This document shows, one piece after another, positions 43,469 through 51,974 of a stretch of DNA of 64,000 nucleotides. The stretch covers positions 1 through 64,000 of the forward strand of contig JAVVEG010000008.1 in assembly GCA_032251455.1 (NCBI GenBank), written 5' to 3'. Numbering within the stretch: the stretch's first letter is position 1; every line of letters starts with the position of its first letter. The stretch is from JAVVEG01 sp032251455. GTDB taxonomy: Bacteria > Pseudomonadota > Gammaproteobacteria > Pseudomonadales > Pseudohongiellaceae. The notes below the pieces were generated by a model, which saw only the letters and a program-made list of their open reading frames with translations, did no database searches and had not been told where the DNA came from. A program made the translations under genes and the position numbers.

Positions 43469-45109
43469 TTATGCCGAGGCTCCCTGGGCGTCTACACTCG
43501 CAGTGGTGGTGATTGCTGCGGAAAGCTCATCGAGCCGGCTGGCTGAACGGGTCAACCTTTCAGCCACTCGCAACTGATTGCGCAAGGTATCGATGACACG
43601 GTTGAGTTTCACGACAGGAAACTGACCAGCCACACCGGCTTGCAGCAACTCCGATTTAAGATTGCGCCACTGCCCACGTAACAGCTGGTAACTTTCTTCC
43701 AGCTCAGCCACACTGAAACCGGTATGCAGGGAATCGCAACGGCTTATATGCTGCAGCACTGCATCCCGATACGATAATACCTGTTCATGGACGGCTGTCT
43801 TGTGCAGAAATTTAAGCTCTGGCTCCTGCGACTGGAATTCGTGGCTCAGCGCTGCAGCCTCATCCAGATAATTGGCTACCCGCAAAATCAGCGGCAGACA
43901 ATTGACCGTTTCTGTCGACAGGCGGACTTTTTCCAGTGCAGCCAGATGCTGCTCAACCACCTGTACCAATTGACGCAGACTGTCATGGACAGCCCTGAGC
44001 TCCGCCGCTGCCCCCTTTTCGACCAGAAACACCCGGCTGCTGTAGCTGCGACTCAACTCAGCCATGCGCTGCAACTCCAGCAGAAAAGCATTCAGCGCCA
44101 GTGCCGGTGAAGCCAGGACATTTTTATCCAGAAACTCAGGGCGGCTGATATCCTCAATCTCGGAGCGGAAACGGCGGGCAAGAAACCCACTGAGACGGTC
44201 CAGCACCAGGCTCTGCAATGACACCCCCAGCAAGTTGAACACGCTATGGTAGACCACCAGAATCACTACCACCGGCATGGCAGCAGGCAGTTGCCCGGAT
44301 TCAAGCAGCCAGATCAGAATCGGCAACAACAGCAGACCACAGCAAGCATTGATTGCATTGATGATGAGATGCCCGGCTGCAACACGCCGGGCATTGGCCG
44401 TTGCACCGATTACAGCAAGTGCAGAAGTCGAGGTGGTCCCGATCGTAGCCCCGACAATCATGGCAGCCGCACCGGCAAATGGAATGACATCACCACTCAC
44501 CGCAGTCAAGGTAATGGCAATGGTCGCGCTCGAGGACTGGGTCATCACCGTGAACACGATGCCTGCCAGCACAAACAGGACGATGCCCAGCATGCCCGAG
44601 CCCGCCATGGCGGCCAGATCAAGACTCAGGCTGGTATCGGCAAACGCAGTGCGCAGAAAATCGATACCTATGAATACCAGGCCCAGGCCCACCAGTGCCT
44701 CGCCCATCGCGCCGGTTTTCCTGGTATGCCCGAACAGCCGCAACAGCATGCCCAGGCCGACCATTGGCAAGGCAAAATTACCCAACTGCAGCTGCAGTCC
44801 CAGAAAGGCCACCAGCCAGCCTGTTGCCGTGGTCCCCACACTGGAACCCAGCACGACGGCCAAGGCCTGGTTCAGACCAAGCAGGCCCGCATTGACGAAT
44901 CCAATGGTGGCAATGGTTACGGCGCTGGAGGACTGGACCAGGGCCGTCAAGGCAAAACCGGACAACATGCCGCGACGAATGGTTCTGGTCGAGCGCTGCA
45001 GCATGTCCCGCAGGGAGTTGCCCGCAGCCAGGCTCAAGCCCTCCGTCAGCATGCTGACTCCCAGCAGGAACAAACCCAGACCACCAAGAAAAGTACCTGT
45101 CAGCAACAC
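43469..45109 (-). CDS. Na/Pi cotransporter-family protein with PhoU-like tail
   Basis: The 546-residue protein has two inverted Na/Pi repeats, each with the QSSSA motif (LVQSSSAVT near residue 60 and MTQSSSATI near residue 190), within about nine TM segments. The C-terminal ~230 residues are helical and hydrophilic (AELSRSYSSRVFLVEKGAAA...), resembling PhoU. This family moves phosphate with Na, in or out. The start is GTG at 45109, with GGGAG six bases upstream. It is upstream of pstS in the same direction but separated from it by the Pho-box promoter. Confidence 0.9.
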   Translation of the reverse strand: MLLTGTFLGGLGLFLLGVSMLTEGLSLAAGNSLRDMLQRSTRTIRRGMLSGFALTALVQSSSAVTIATIGFVNAGLLGLNQALAVVLGSSVGTTATGWLVAFLGLQLQLGNFALPMVGLGMLLRLFGHTRKTGAMGEALVGLGLVFIGIDFLRTAFADTSLSLDLAAMAGSGMLGIVLFVLAGIVFTVMTQSSSATIAITLTAVSGDVIPFAGAAAMIVGATIGTTSTSALAVIGATANARRVAAGHLIINAINACCGLLLLPILIWLLESGQLPAAMPVVVILVVYHSVFNLLGVSLQSLVLDRLSGFLARRFRSEIEDISRPEFLDKNVLASPALALNAFLLELQRMAELSRSYSSRVFLVEKGAAAELRAVHDSLRQLVQVVEQHLAALEKVRLSTETVNCLPLILRVANYLDEAAALSHEFQSQEPELKFLHKTAVHEQVLSYRDAVLQHISRCDSLHTGFSVAELEESYQLLRGQWRNLKSELLQAGVAGQFPVVKLNRVIDTLRNQLRVAERLTRSASRLDELSAAITTTASVDAQGASA

Positions 45110-45160
45110 CCTGCACTCCCGCAGCCCGAAAAGACTATTGTATCGATCTCCATAAGAGCT

Positions 45161-46030
45161 CTATTTGAACACTACCGTTTTGATGCCATTCAGAATGATC
45201 CGATGTTCACAGTGCCATTTCAGGGCACGGGCAAAGGCGGCACATTCGGCATCCCGGCCAATCTGAATCAGCTCGTCAATATCAAAATTGTGATCTATTT
45301 TTTCAACTGCCTGTTCTATTATCGGCCCTTCATCCAGTTCCGTGGTGACATAATGTGCGGTGGCACCAATTATTTTCACCCCACGCATATAGGCCTGCCG
45401 GTAAGGATTGGCCCCCTTGAACCCAGGCAGAAAGGAATGATGGATATTGATTGCCCTGCCCGCCATTTCCGCACACATTTCAGCCGAAAGTATCTGCATA
45501 TAGCGCGCCAAACCCAACAGATCAACCCGCTCCTGCCTGATGATCTGCAGCATCTGTTGCTCCTGCTCGGCCTTTTTGCCTTCTTCAACCGGCAGATAAT
45601 GAAATGGCAGGCCATACCATTCGGTAATGCCACGCATATCCGGGTGATTGCCAAGCACACCGACAATCTCGGCAGGCAGGGCTCCGCTACTCCAGCGATG
45701 CAGGATATCGTTCAGGCAGTGACCGTGCCTGGAAACGGCCAGCAGCAATCTGGTTTTCTGTTGCAGGTCAAAAAAAGTCCACTGCATACCGAACTGCTCC
45801 GCCAGGGTGAGAAAATCCTCATCCAGACTGGGAATATCCGGCAAGTGCTCGTTGCCCTGCTCAAACTGCACGCGCATGAAGAACTGATCCGCAACCGGAT
45901 CACGGTATTGCGCCGCTTCACTGATGGTAGCCCCGCGCTGATAAAGAAAGTCACTGACTGCCCTGACTATGCCGTTGGCTTCCGGACAGGAAACCGTCAA
46001 CACATACTTGTTGCGATCACTTGCATCCAT
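45161..46030 (-). CDS. purU: Formyltetrahydrofolate deformylase PurU
   Basis: The 289-residue protein has an N-terminal ACT domain (about residues 8-85, YVLTVSCPEANGIVRAVSDFLYQRG) and a C-terminal formyl-transferase domain. The active-site INIHHSFLPGFKGANPY (Asn-His) and ATAHYVTTELDEGPIIEQ (Asp) are intact. It hydrolyses 10-formyl-THF to formate and THF. GGGGA precedes the ATG at 46030. It is divergent from frmA, linking one-carbon folate and formaldehyde handling. Confidence 0.95.
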   Translation of the reverse strand: MDASDRNKYVLTVSCPEANGIVRAVSDFLYQRGATISEAAQYRDPVADQFFMRVQFEQGNEHLPDIPSLDEDFLTLAEQFGMQWTFFDLQQKTRLLLAVSRHGHCLNDILHRWSSGALPAEIVGVLGNHPDMRGITEWYGLPFHYLPVEEGKKAEQEQQMLQIIRQERVDLLGLARYMQILSAEMCAEMAGRAINIHHSFLPGFKGANPYRQAYMRGVKIIGATAHYVTTELDEGPIIEQAVEKIDHNFDIDELIQIGRDAECAAFARALKWHCEHRIILNGIKTVVFK

Positions 46031-46205
46031 ATTTCCAAAATCCCCAATCACTGTTCTTTACTCCTGCATCCTGTTCCACATCGCTAAACACAGAAGAACC
46101 GGCTGCGCAGTGTAACACCATTCCCTCGGACAGACGCGTTTGCACCCGCTCACCTGCCTGATTACAATCAGCAGACTTTCGTCCCCCCTGACCAGGATTC
46201 TGTAC

Positions 46206-47312
46206 ATGAAATCACGAGCTGCTGTTGCCTTTGCTGCCGGAAAACCACTGGAAATAATGGAAGTTGACCTGGAAGGACCCAAAACCGGTGAAGTGCTGAT
46301 CGAGATCATGGCGACTGGCGTCTGCCACACCGATGCGTTCACTCTCTCCGGTGATGACCCTGAAGGTGCCTTTCCGGTCATTCTGGGGCATGAGGGAGTG
46401 GGCATCGTGCGGGAAATCGGCCCAGGGGTCAGCTCATTGGCAGTGGATGATACTGTCATCCCTTTGTATACCCCGGAATGTCGTGAATGTGAATTTTGCC
46501 TGCATCCCAAAACCAATCTGTGTCAGGCCATTCGCAGCACCCAGGGCCGTGGCGTCATGCCGGATGGCAGCAGCCGTTTTTCGCTGGATGGCCGACCCCT
46601 TCTGCACTACATGGGCTGTTCGACCTTTTCCAACTTTACTGTGCTGCCCGAAATAGCCGTGGCCAAAATCCGCAGCGATGTGCCTTATGACAAAGTCTGC
46701 TATATCGGTTGCGGGGTCACTACAGGCGTGGGCGCGGTCTTGTTTGAAGCCCGGGTGGAATATGGCAGCACGGTGGCCGTCTTTGGGCTGGGCGGCATCG
46801 GTCTGAATGTGATTCAGGGGGCCCGCATGGCCGGCGCTGCCCGCATCATCGGCATCGATACCAACCCTGAGAAAGCCGGCCTGGCCCGTCAGTTCGGCAT
46901 GACCGATTTCATCAATCCCCGTGAGGTCGACAATATTGTCGAGTCAGTCGTCAGCCTGTCCCGGGGCGGCGTCGATTACAGTTTTGAATGCATCGGTAAC
47001 GTCAATACCATGCGTCAGGCCCTGGAGTGTACCCACAAGGGCTGGGGTGAATCCTACATCATCGGTGTCGCCGGCGCCGGACAGGAAATTTCGACACGAC
47101 CCTTTCAACTGGTTACCGGACGCTCCTGGAAAGGAACTGCCTTTGGTGGTGCCCGAGGTCGTACCGATGTACCCAGAATCGTGGATTGGTATATGCAGGG
47201 CAAAATCCAGATCGACCCCTTGATCACCCATACCATGCCCTTACAGGACATCAATGAGGCCTTCACCCTGATGCACGCAGGCAAAAGTATCCGCTCGGTA
47301 ATCCTGTTTTAG
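46206..47312 (+). CDS. frmA: S-(hydroxymethyl)glutathione dehydrogenase (class III alcohol dehydrogenase)
   Basis: The 368-residue zinc alcohol dehydrogenase has catalytic zinc ligands in [14 protein letters not shown] and IGCGVTTG. The structural zinc cluster is [15 protein letters not shown], and the NAD motif is [11 protein letters not shown] (about residue 192). The length and [14 protein letters not shown] start are typical of class III enzymes, which oxidise the glutathione adduct of formaldehyde. AGGAT precedes the ATG. The S-formylglutathione hydrolase gene that often follows is absent here. Confidence 0.95.
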   Translation: MKSRAAVAFAAGKPLEIMEVDLEGPKTGEVLIEIMATGVCHTDAFTLSGDDPEGAFPVILGHEGVGIVREIGPGVSSLAVDDTVIPLYTPECRECEFCLHPKTNLCQAIRSTQGRGVMPDGSSRFSLDGRPLLHYMGCSTFSNFTVLPEIAVAKIRSDVPYDKVCYIGCGVTTGVGAVLFEARVEYGSTVAVFGLGGIGLNVIQGARMAGAARIIGIDTNPEKAGLARQFGMTDFINPREVDNIVESVVSLSRGGVDYSFECIGNVNTMRQALECTHKGWGESYIIGVAGAGQEISTRPFQLVTGRSWKGTAFGGARGRTDVPRIVDWYMQGKIQIDPLITHTMPLQDINEAFTLMHAGKSIRSVILF

Positions 47313-47387
47313 GCTTTCTTGCTGCATCTTCATGGCTTAAACTGTTCTACCGACCATTTTCAGACAACGCAGCCAGCAGGCACTCCC

Positions 47388-47801
47388 GTGTTCCAGCCCC
47401 TACATCAACAAGCATTCAGCAAACTCTCGTTTTTCCTTTTCTGGCTTGGTTTTGGCATCAGTGCGTTTGCTGCTGACCAGGCAGGTCCCCTCGCTGGCAC
47501 CTGGAGTGGCAATTTCATGATAGGGCCTGAAGATCAACGGGAAATCATTTTTCATCTCAAGCGTGACAGCGCAGGCTATACCGGCACTCTCGACTACCCG
47601 GCCATGGCCAGTGCCGGCGTAAGCATAGACCGCATTCAGCTCGATGGAGACAGCATCAGTCTGCTGGTCAATGCCATGCAGGCTGAATACTTCGGCAGCA
47701 TTGAGTGGGCTGATGTGGACAAAACCCAAATCAGGCGCATCATTGGCGACTGGAGCCAGGCCGGCGAATATGTTCCGGTGACTTTGACCCACAAAGATTA
47801 G
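47388..47801 (+). CDS. Small secreted protein of unknown function
   Basis: About 137 residues with a signal peptide (SKLSFFLFWLGFGISAFAAD). The mature part (LAGTWSGNFMIGPEDQREIIFHLKRDSAGYTGTLDYPA...) looks like a small beta-barrel with a TWxG start, as in lipocalin-like or DUF-type periplasmic proteins. No family is assigned. The GTG at 47388, with CAGG eight bases upstream, is the best start. The last codons THKD and the stop belong to a 15-bp tandem repeat, so the C-terminus is in a slippage-prone stretch. Confidence 0.65.
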   Translation: MFQPLHQQAFSKLSFFLFWLGFGISAFAADQAGPLAGTWSGNFMIGPEDQREIIFHLKRDSAGYTGTLDYPAMASAGVSIDRIQLDGDSISLLVNAMQAEYFGSIEWADVDKTQIRRIIGDWSQAGEYVPVTLTHKD

Positions 47802-47830
47802 ACCCACAAAGATTAGACCCACAAAGATTT
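47786..47830 (+). repeat. Three 15-bp tandem repeats spanning a stop codon
   Basis: GACCCACAAAGATTA at 47786-47800 is followed by identical and near-identical copies at 47801-47815 and 47816-47830 (last base T). The unit length is a multiple of three and each of the first two contains the in-frame TAG, so the upstream gene is followed by serial stops. The downstream stretch also repeats CCAGGAG(C/T)AGA just before the glyoxalase start. Confidence 0.85.
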
Positions 47831-47880
47831 GATCCGCTAAAGTTTGACCAGCCAGGAGCAGACCGGCCAGGAGTAGATAC

Positions 47881-48300
47881 ATGAAATACCTGCATACCAT
47901 GGTGCGTGTCAGTGATCTTGACCGATCGCTGGATTTTTATTGCAATAAACTGGGCTTACGGGAAATCAATCGACGGGAAGTGGAAGCAGGACGCTTTACT
48001 CTGGTCTTTCTGGCTGCTCCCGGAGATGAGTCTGCACAGCTTGAATTGACCTGGAACTGGGACCCGGAAGCTTATGATGAAGGCCGCAATTTCGGCCATC
48101 TCGCCTATCAGGTAGAGGATATTTATCAGACCTGTGCACACCTCCAGGCCGAGGGCGTCACCATAAACCGGCCACCGCGCGATGGCCGCATGGCATTCAT
48201 CCGCTCCCCGGATAATATTTCCATCGAATTATTGCAAGCCGGCAAGGCGCTCCCCCCACAGGAGCCCTGGTCAAGCATGCCGAACACCGGCAGCTGGTAG
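47881..48300 (+). CDS. Lactoylglutathione lyase-like VOC protein (GloA-type)
   Basis: The 139-residue single VOC domain starts [24 protein letters not shown]. It keeps the glyoxalase I metal ligands: His near residue 5, Glu in QLELTWNW, His in [12 protein letters not shown] and Glu in NISIELLQ. It is a close match to bacterial GloA in length and pattern, so it likely isomerises the methylglyoxal-glutathione hemithioacetal. CCAGGAG precedes the ATG by several bases. Confidence 0.9.
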   Translation: MKYLHTMVRVSDLDRSLDFYCNKLGLREINRREVEAGRFTLVFLAAPGDESAQLELTWNWDPEAYDEGRNFGHLAYQVEDIYQTCAHLQAEGVTINRPPRDGRMAFIRSPDNISIELLQAGKALPPQEPWSSMPNTGSW

Positions 48301-48344
48301 TATCATGTGGTCAGGTTACTTGATTTTTACCAGCGCATGGATTG

Positions 48345-48689
48345 GCACTCCGTAGCCCGAGGGGCGCTGTCGTGGGAACTTTCCGGGACGCGCTTAAACC
48401 CAATCCCTGGGTCGCTCCGTCGCCGCCATCCCTGGCGGCTCAGGGTCCCGGAAACTTCCCACCACATCACCCCTCTGCAGCAGGGGTAGGTTCCAGAGCA
48501 AGCAATCCTCTCATCTCCCAGCACAAGACAAAAACCACGCGCTGTTTGAACCCCGCCCAGCACCAGAGGCGTGATACTGTGTGAATAGTTCCGAACCTTA
48601 AAGCGCCGCTTTAGCGGTGCGTTCGGAACTATTCACACAGTAGCGCGACTCGGCACTACGAAGTACTCCAACACTACGAAGTATTACCA
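48345..48689. repeat. Structured element, copy A
   Basis: Order of parts: a GCACTCCGTAGCCCGAGGGG start; 16-bp arms GTGGGAACTTTCCGGG (48372-48387) and CCCGGAAACTTCCCAC (48447-48462) with one mismatch; inside them GCCGCC-ATCCCT-GGCGGC; a small ACCCCT/AGGGGT hairpin; a perfect 20-bp inverted repeat (48577-48596 with 48621-48640) whose 24-base loop nests TAAAGC-GCC-GCTTTA; and two 18-bp tandem units beginning CACTACGAAGT (48654-48689). Copy B repeats the same order 378-379 bp later. Confidence 0.88.
48577..48640. repeat. 20-bp perfect inverted repeat in copy A
   Basis: CTGTGTGAATAGTTCCGAAC pairs exactly with 48621-48640. The 24-base loop itself forms a 6-bp stem. There is no T-run on either side, so it is not an intrinsic terminator. 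Confidence 0.9.
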
Positions 48690-48723
48690 GTACCAAAATG
48701 CCCAATTGAACGGCAACGGATCA

Positions 48724-49085
48724 GCACTCCGTAGCCCGAGGGGCGCTGTCGTGGGAAGTTTCCGGGGCGCGCTTAAACCCAATCCCTGGGTCGCTCCGTC
48801 GCCGCCATCCCTGGCGGCTCAGGGTCCCGGAAATTTCCCACCACATCACCCCTCTGCAGCAGGGGTAGGTTCCAGCGCAGCACTGCTCTCACCACCAGGC
48901 ACCGGGCAAAAACCGTGCACTGTTCGAACCCCGTCCAGCACCAGAGGCGTGATGCTGTGTGAATGGTTCCGAACCTTAAAGCGCCGCTTTAGCGGTGCGT
49001 TCGGAACTATTCACACAGTAGCGCGCCTCGGCACTACGAAGTGATTCAACACTACGAAGTGCTCCAACACCACGAAGTGATCCGG
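48724..49085. repeat. Structured element, copy B
   Basis: Near-identical copy of the preceding element. The long hairpin is at 48955-48974 with 48999-49018 and differs by one change that leaves a G-T pair. The middle (about 48870-48930) is the most diverged part. It ends with three 18-bp tandem units (49032-49049, 49050-49067, 49068-49085) where copy A has two. Confidence 0.88.
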
Positions 49086-49166
49086 TGAAGGGATTAGGTT
49101 GAGCCCAGAGCCGCGCTCGTTTATGATACGCGCCTTCAAACCCAGCAGCGCAACGGAGGCTTTTAC

Positions 49167-50042
49167 ATGCAATTACTTGACGGTCTGCAGACCTCTGCAC
49201 AGATCAAGCAGGAAATTGCCACAGAAGTCAGCCGCCTGGTTCAGGCTGGGGGTAAACCACCTCATCTGGCCGCCGTGCTGGTCGGTGATGATGGCGCCAG
49301 CCAGACCTATGTCAACAACAAGGTTCTGGCCTGTGAACAGGTTGGTTTTCGCTCCACCCTGATTCGGCACCCAGACAGCATAAGCGAGACAGAATTGCTG
49401 GCCACAGTGGCGCAACTCAACAATGACCCGGAAATTGATGGTTTCATCGTTCAAGTCCCGCTGCCTCGCCATATCGATGAAACCCGCGTTACTCTTGCGA
49501 TTGATCCGAACAAAGACGTAGACGGTTTCAACCCGGTCAATGTCGGCCGGCTCTGCCTGGGCTTGCCCGGCTTTGTCTCGGCAACTCCCAATGGCATCAT
49601 GGAGCTGTTGCGGCGCTACCGGATAGAAACTGCCGGCAAGCATTGTGTCGTCGTCGGCCGCAGCAATATTGTCGGCACCCCCATGGCCATCCTGATGTCG
49701 CGCAATACCGAGCCCGGCAACTGTACCGTTACCCTGGTGCACAGCCGAACCACGGATATGGCTGCCATCTGTCGCAGTGCAGATATTCTGGTGGTTGCCA
49801 TAGGCAAGCCTGGCTTCATCGGCGCAGACAGTGTCAAGGAGGGGGCGGTAATCATCGACGTGGGCATCAGCAGAATACCCGACGCCAGCCGCAAGAGTGG
49901 TTTCCGGCTGGCCGGTGATGTCGATTTCGAGTCGGTCAGCCCGCGCTGCTCGTATATCACCCCAGTACCTGGCGGTGTTGGTCCAATGACCATCGCCTCC
50001 TTGCTGCAAAATACCTTGAAAGCGCGGTCCTTGCAGCAATGA
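49167..50042 (+). CDS. folD: Bifunctional methylene-THF dehydrogenase/cyclohydrolase FolD
   Basis: The 291-residue protein has the FolD signatures: SQTYVNNK with the catalytic Lys, [27 protein letters not shown], the NADP-binding [14 protein letters not shown] and the terminal [11 protein letters not shown]. It interconverts methylene-, methenyl- and formyl-THF, supplying the substrate of PurU. ACGGAGG precedes the ATG. The leader is fed by the structured repeats upstream. Confidence 0.97.
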   Translation: MQLLDGLQTSAQIKQEIATEVSRLVQAGGKPPHLAAVLVGDDGASQTYVNNKVLACEQVGFRSTLIRHPDSISETELLATVAQLNNDPEIDGFIVQVPLPRHIDETRVTLAIDPNKDVDGFNPVNVGRLCLGLPGFVSATPNGIMELLRRYRIETAGKHCVVVGRSNIVGTPMAILMSRNTEPGNCTVTLVHSRTTDMAAICRSADILVVAIGKPGFIGADSVKEGAVIIDVGISRIPDASRKSGFRLAGDVDFESVSPRCSYITPVPGGVGPMTIASLLQNTLKARSLQQ

Positions 50043-50091
50043 GTTCAATCTGGCTTGCGCCGGACCTTTTTCCTCACTTTTGGAGCTTATT

Positions 50092-51300
50092 ATGTTTCAG
50101 TCCTTACGACCTCTAACAGCTGACCCAATTCTTGGTTTGATGGCTGCCTATCGCGCCGATACCAATCCGGCAAAAATTGATCTGGGTGTGGGTGTGTACA
50201 AGGATGAAGCGGGCAATACCCCGGTGATGTCTGCCGTCAAGCGCGCCGAGCAGGAATTGCTGCAAACCCAGAGCACTAAATCCTATGTCGGCCCGGCAGG
50301 CGCCAGCGAATTCAACTCTCTTATTGCGGAACTGGTGCTGGGCTCAGCATTAAAGCAAAAACTGGATGCGCGTCGCTTCACTTTCCAGACCCCTGGCGGC
50401 TGTGGCGGGCTGCGGCTTGCTGCTGAATTTATCAAACGCGGTAATGCCCAGGCCCGTGTCCTGGTCAGCGACCCTACCTGGGCCAATCATATCCCTCTGT
50501 TGAGCGAAGCCGGCCTCAATATCGAAAAATACCCCTATTACGACTATCAGAAGCACGGCATCCGCTTTGATGAAATGATGCAGAGCTTACAAAGTGCCGG
50601 AGAAGGAGATCTGGTTCTGCTGCATGGCTGCTGCCACAACCCCTGTGGGGCCGACCTTGATCATTCCCAATGGCAGGCAATTTGTGAATTGGCCTTGAAA
50701 AACCGCTTCACCCCTTTCATTGATCTGGCGTATCAAGGTCTGGGTGATGGCCTGGAGGAAGACGCTTACGGGGTCAGACTGCTGGCAGAAGCACTTCCGG
50801 AGCTGATTGTAGTCAATTCCTGTTCCAAAAATTTCGGACTGTACCGTGAACGAACCGGTGCCTTGACCGTGATCTGTGAAACGCCGGCCTCAGCACAGGC
50901 CAGCAGCAGCCAGATTGCCGCCATTGCCCGCGCCATCTACTCGATGCCACCGGATCACGGTGCCAGTGTGGTGGAAACCATCCTCAAGGACCAGGAAATG
51001 AAGCAGGAATGGCTGGAGGAGCTGACCGTGGTCAGGGAACGCATCAATGGTCTGCGCCACACCCTGGTGCAGGCTCTTGCGGCAAAAGGAGTCAGCCATG
51101 ATTTCAGTTTCATCGAACGGGAGAAAGGCATGTTTTCCTTTCTTGGCCTCAACGTGGAACAGGTACAAAGGCTGGTTCGGGATTTCAGCATCTATCTGGT
51201 CGATTCCAGCCGCATCAATATAGCCGGCATCAATGCCAGCAATATCGATCACCTGACTGACGCCCTGCAACAGGTCCTGACAGCAGACGCTTCGGCTTAA
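50092..51300 (+). CDS. Aspartate/aromatic amino acid aminotransferase
   Basis: The 402-residue class I aminotransferase has the AspC/TyrB-type N-terminus (DPILGLMAAYRADTNPAKIDLGVGVYKDE), the PLP-contacting HGCCHNPCGADL, the PLP Lys in SCSKNFGLYRERTGAL and the substrate carboxylate Arg in SSRINIAGI. It transfers amino groups between aspartate or aromatic amino acids and 2-oxoglutarate. GGAG precedes the ATG at 50092. It lies 49 bp after folD and ends 4 bp inside the convergent Usp gene. Confidence 0.94.
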   Translation: MFQSLRPLTADPILGLMAAYRADTNPAKIDLGVGVYKDEAGNTPVMSAVKRAEQELLQTQSTKSYVGPAGASEFNSLIAELVLGSALKQKLDARRFTFQTPGGCGGLRLAAEFIKRGNAQARVLVSDPTWANHIPLLSEAGLNIEKYPYYDYQKHGIRFDEMMQSLQSAGEGDLVLLHGCCHNPCGADLDHSQWQAICELALKNRFTPFIDLAYQGLGDGLEEDAYGVRLLAEALPELIVVNSCSKNFGLYRERTGALTVICETPASAQASSSQIAAIARAIYSMPPDHGASVVETILKDQEMKQEWLEELTVVRERINGLRHTLVQALAAKGVSHDFSFIEREKGMFSFLGLNVEQVQRLVRDFSIYLVDSSRINIAGINASNIDHLTDALQQVLTADASA

Positions 51301-51734
51301 ACCCGAACAGTCAGTACATCGCAGTGAATGCCATGCAGCACTCCGTTCGCTGTGGACCCCAACAGCGCACGGAGTGCACCTTGACCATGACTGCCAATAA
51401 CCAATAAGTCCACATTCAGTCTTTTCGCCAGCTCCCTGATTTCCGCAGCGGGTTTGCCGCGCAGAAAATGGATGGACTTCTCGTCAATGCCAGGACATTT
51501 GTCGGCGACCAGCTGGCGGATACTGGCCGCTGTTTTCTCCTGTTGCTGCTGCACGGCCAGCTCAAGATCGGCCATGTTCAGCTCATAGCCATAACTGATG
51601 GGCAATGGTTCAAACACCAGCACAACAGCCAGTTTTCCAGCGTTTCCTGCCGCCTGCACAAGTGCCGATGTCAGAATTTTTTCTGATTCGGAAGAACCAT
51701 CGATTGCTACCAGTATCTTTTCATAGTCGCTCAT
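51297..51734 (-). CDS. Universal stress protein (UspA family)
   Basis: The 145-residue single Usp domain starts YEKILVAIDGSSESEKIL. It contains the ATP-binding motif GSHGQGALRALLGSTANG, which fits G-2x-G-9x-G(S/T), and ends with LTVRV. Members of this group in related bacteria are induced by oxygen limitation through ANR. A perfect FNR/ANR box lies 59 bp upstream, with a TAGAAT -10-like element at 51771-51766 on this strand. Confidence 0.92.
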   Translation of the reverse strand: MSDYEKILVAIDGSSESEKILTSALVQAAGNAGKLAVVLVFEPLPISYGYELNMADLELAVQQQQEKTAASIRQLVADKCPGIDEKSIHFLRGKPAAEIRELAKRLNVDLLVIGSHGQGALRALLGSTANGVLHGIHCDVLTVRV

Positions 51735-51792
51735 GGTGCATTACCCTCATTTTTTTACTGGGTTCATTCTACCTGATCTGTCTTCATTCAGC

Positions 51793-51806
51793 TTGATGCA
51801 AATCAA
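51793..51806. promoter_or_regulatory. Perfect FNR/ANR box
   Basis: TTGATGCAAATCAA fits TTGAT-N4-ATCAA exactly. It sits between the Usp gene (minus) and a 33-residue membrane protein (plus). Downstream on the plus strand, CATCAT (51829-51834) lies 22 bp away; on the minus strand TAGAAT (51771-51766) lies 21 bp away. Both spacings are near the class II FNR arrangement (-41.5). Confidence 0.85.
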
Positions 51807-51872
51807 GGCGACATCGTCTCCTCTACGGCATCATTTACCACGTCACACACCATTAGATGCAAGGAGATGATA

Positions 51873-51974
51873 ATGGAAGATCGTATCGTATTCAGAAATA
51901 TCCTGACTGCCATTGCCGGCATCAGCGTACTGGCATTGTGCCTGGTCACCCTTTCACTTGTGCTCGGTGCCTGA
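51873..51974 (+). CDS. 33-residue single-TM membrane peptide
   Basis: A complete 34-codon frame starting ATG at 51873 after AAGGAGATGATA, a near-ideal ribosome binding site. The peptide begins MEDRIVFRNIL and continues with one hydrophobic helix (about residues 10-32, ending TLSLVLGA). Length and shape match small respiratory-complex or regulatory membrane peptides. A perfect FNR/ANR box lies 67 bp upstream at class II spacing, so expression under low oxygen is expected. Its last 21 bp overlap the convergent DAHP synthase gene. No family is recognised. Confidence 0.7.
   Translation: MEDRIVFRNILTAIAGISVLALCLVTLSLVLGA

Larger units (their letters stand above)
48301..49166. other. Gene-free region with duplicated structured element
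   Basis: These 866 bases hold no supported gene. They consist largely of two copies of a ~350-bp hairpin-rich element (48345-48689 and 48724-49085) and the leader of folD. Two short repeated reading frames within the copies have no ribosome binding site and follow the repeat boundaries, so they are not called. Confidence 0.8.

Noticed and set aside
44246..46087. A 613-codon open frame on the plus strand
   Set aside because: It runs antisense through both the Na/Pi transporter and purU, has low-complexity composition (Gln/His/Arg-rich) and no ribosome binding site. It is a shadow of two well-supported genes.
48577..48640. Rho-independent terminator of the glyoxalase gene
   Set aside because: The stem is long and perfect but neither side has a T-run, and the same structure recurs in copy B.
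48922..48943. A complete tRNA gene inside the structured element
   Set aside because: Only T-loop and acceptor-like bases match; the T stem does not pair and no complementary 5' acceptor lies about 70 bases upstream.
48342..49044. Two similar short frames (about 80 and 112 codons) in the duplicated element
   Set aside because: They look conserved only because the DNA is duplicated. They lack ribosome binding sites, follow the hairpin arms, and diverge in frame beyond the repeat core.
49173..50048. A 291-codon antisense frame across folD
   Set aside because: Mirror frame of folD, which has all its family motifs and a good ribosome binding site.
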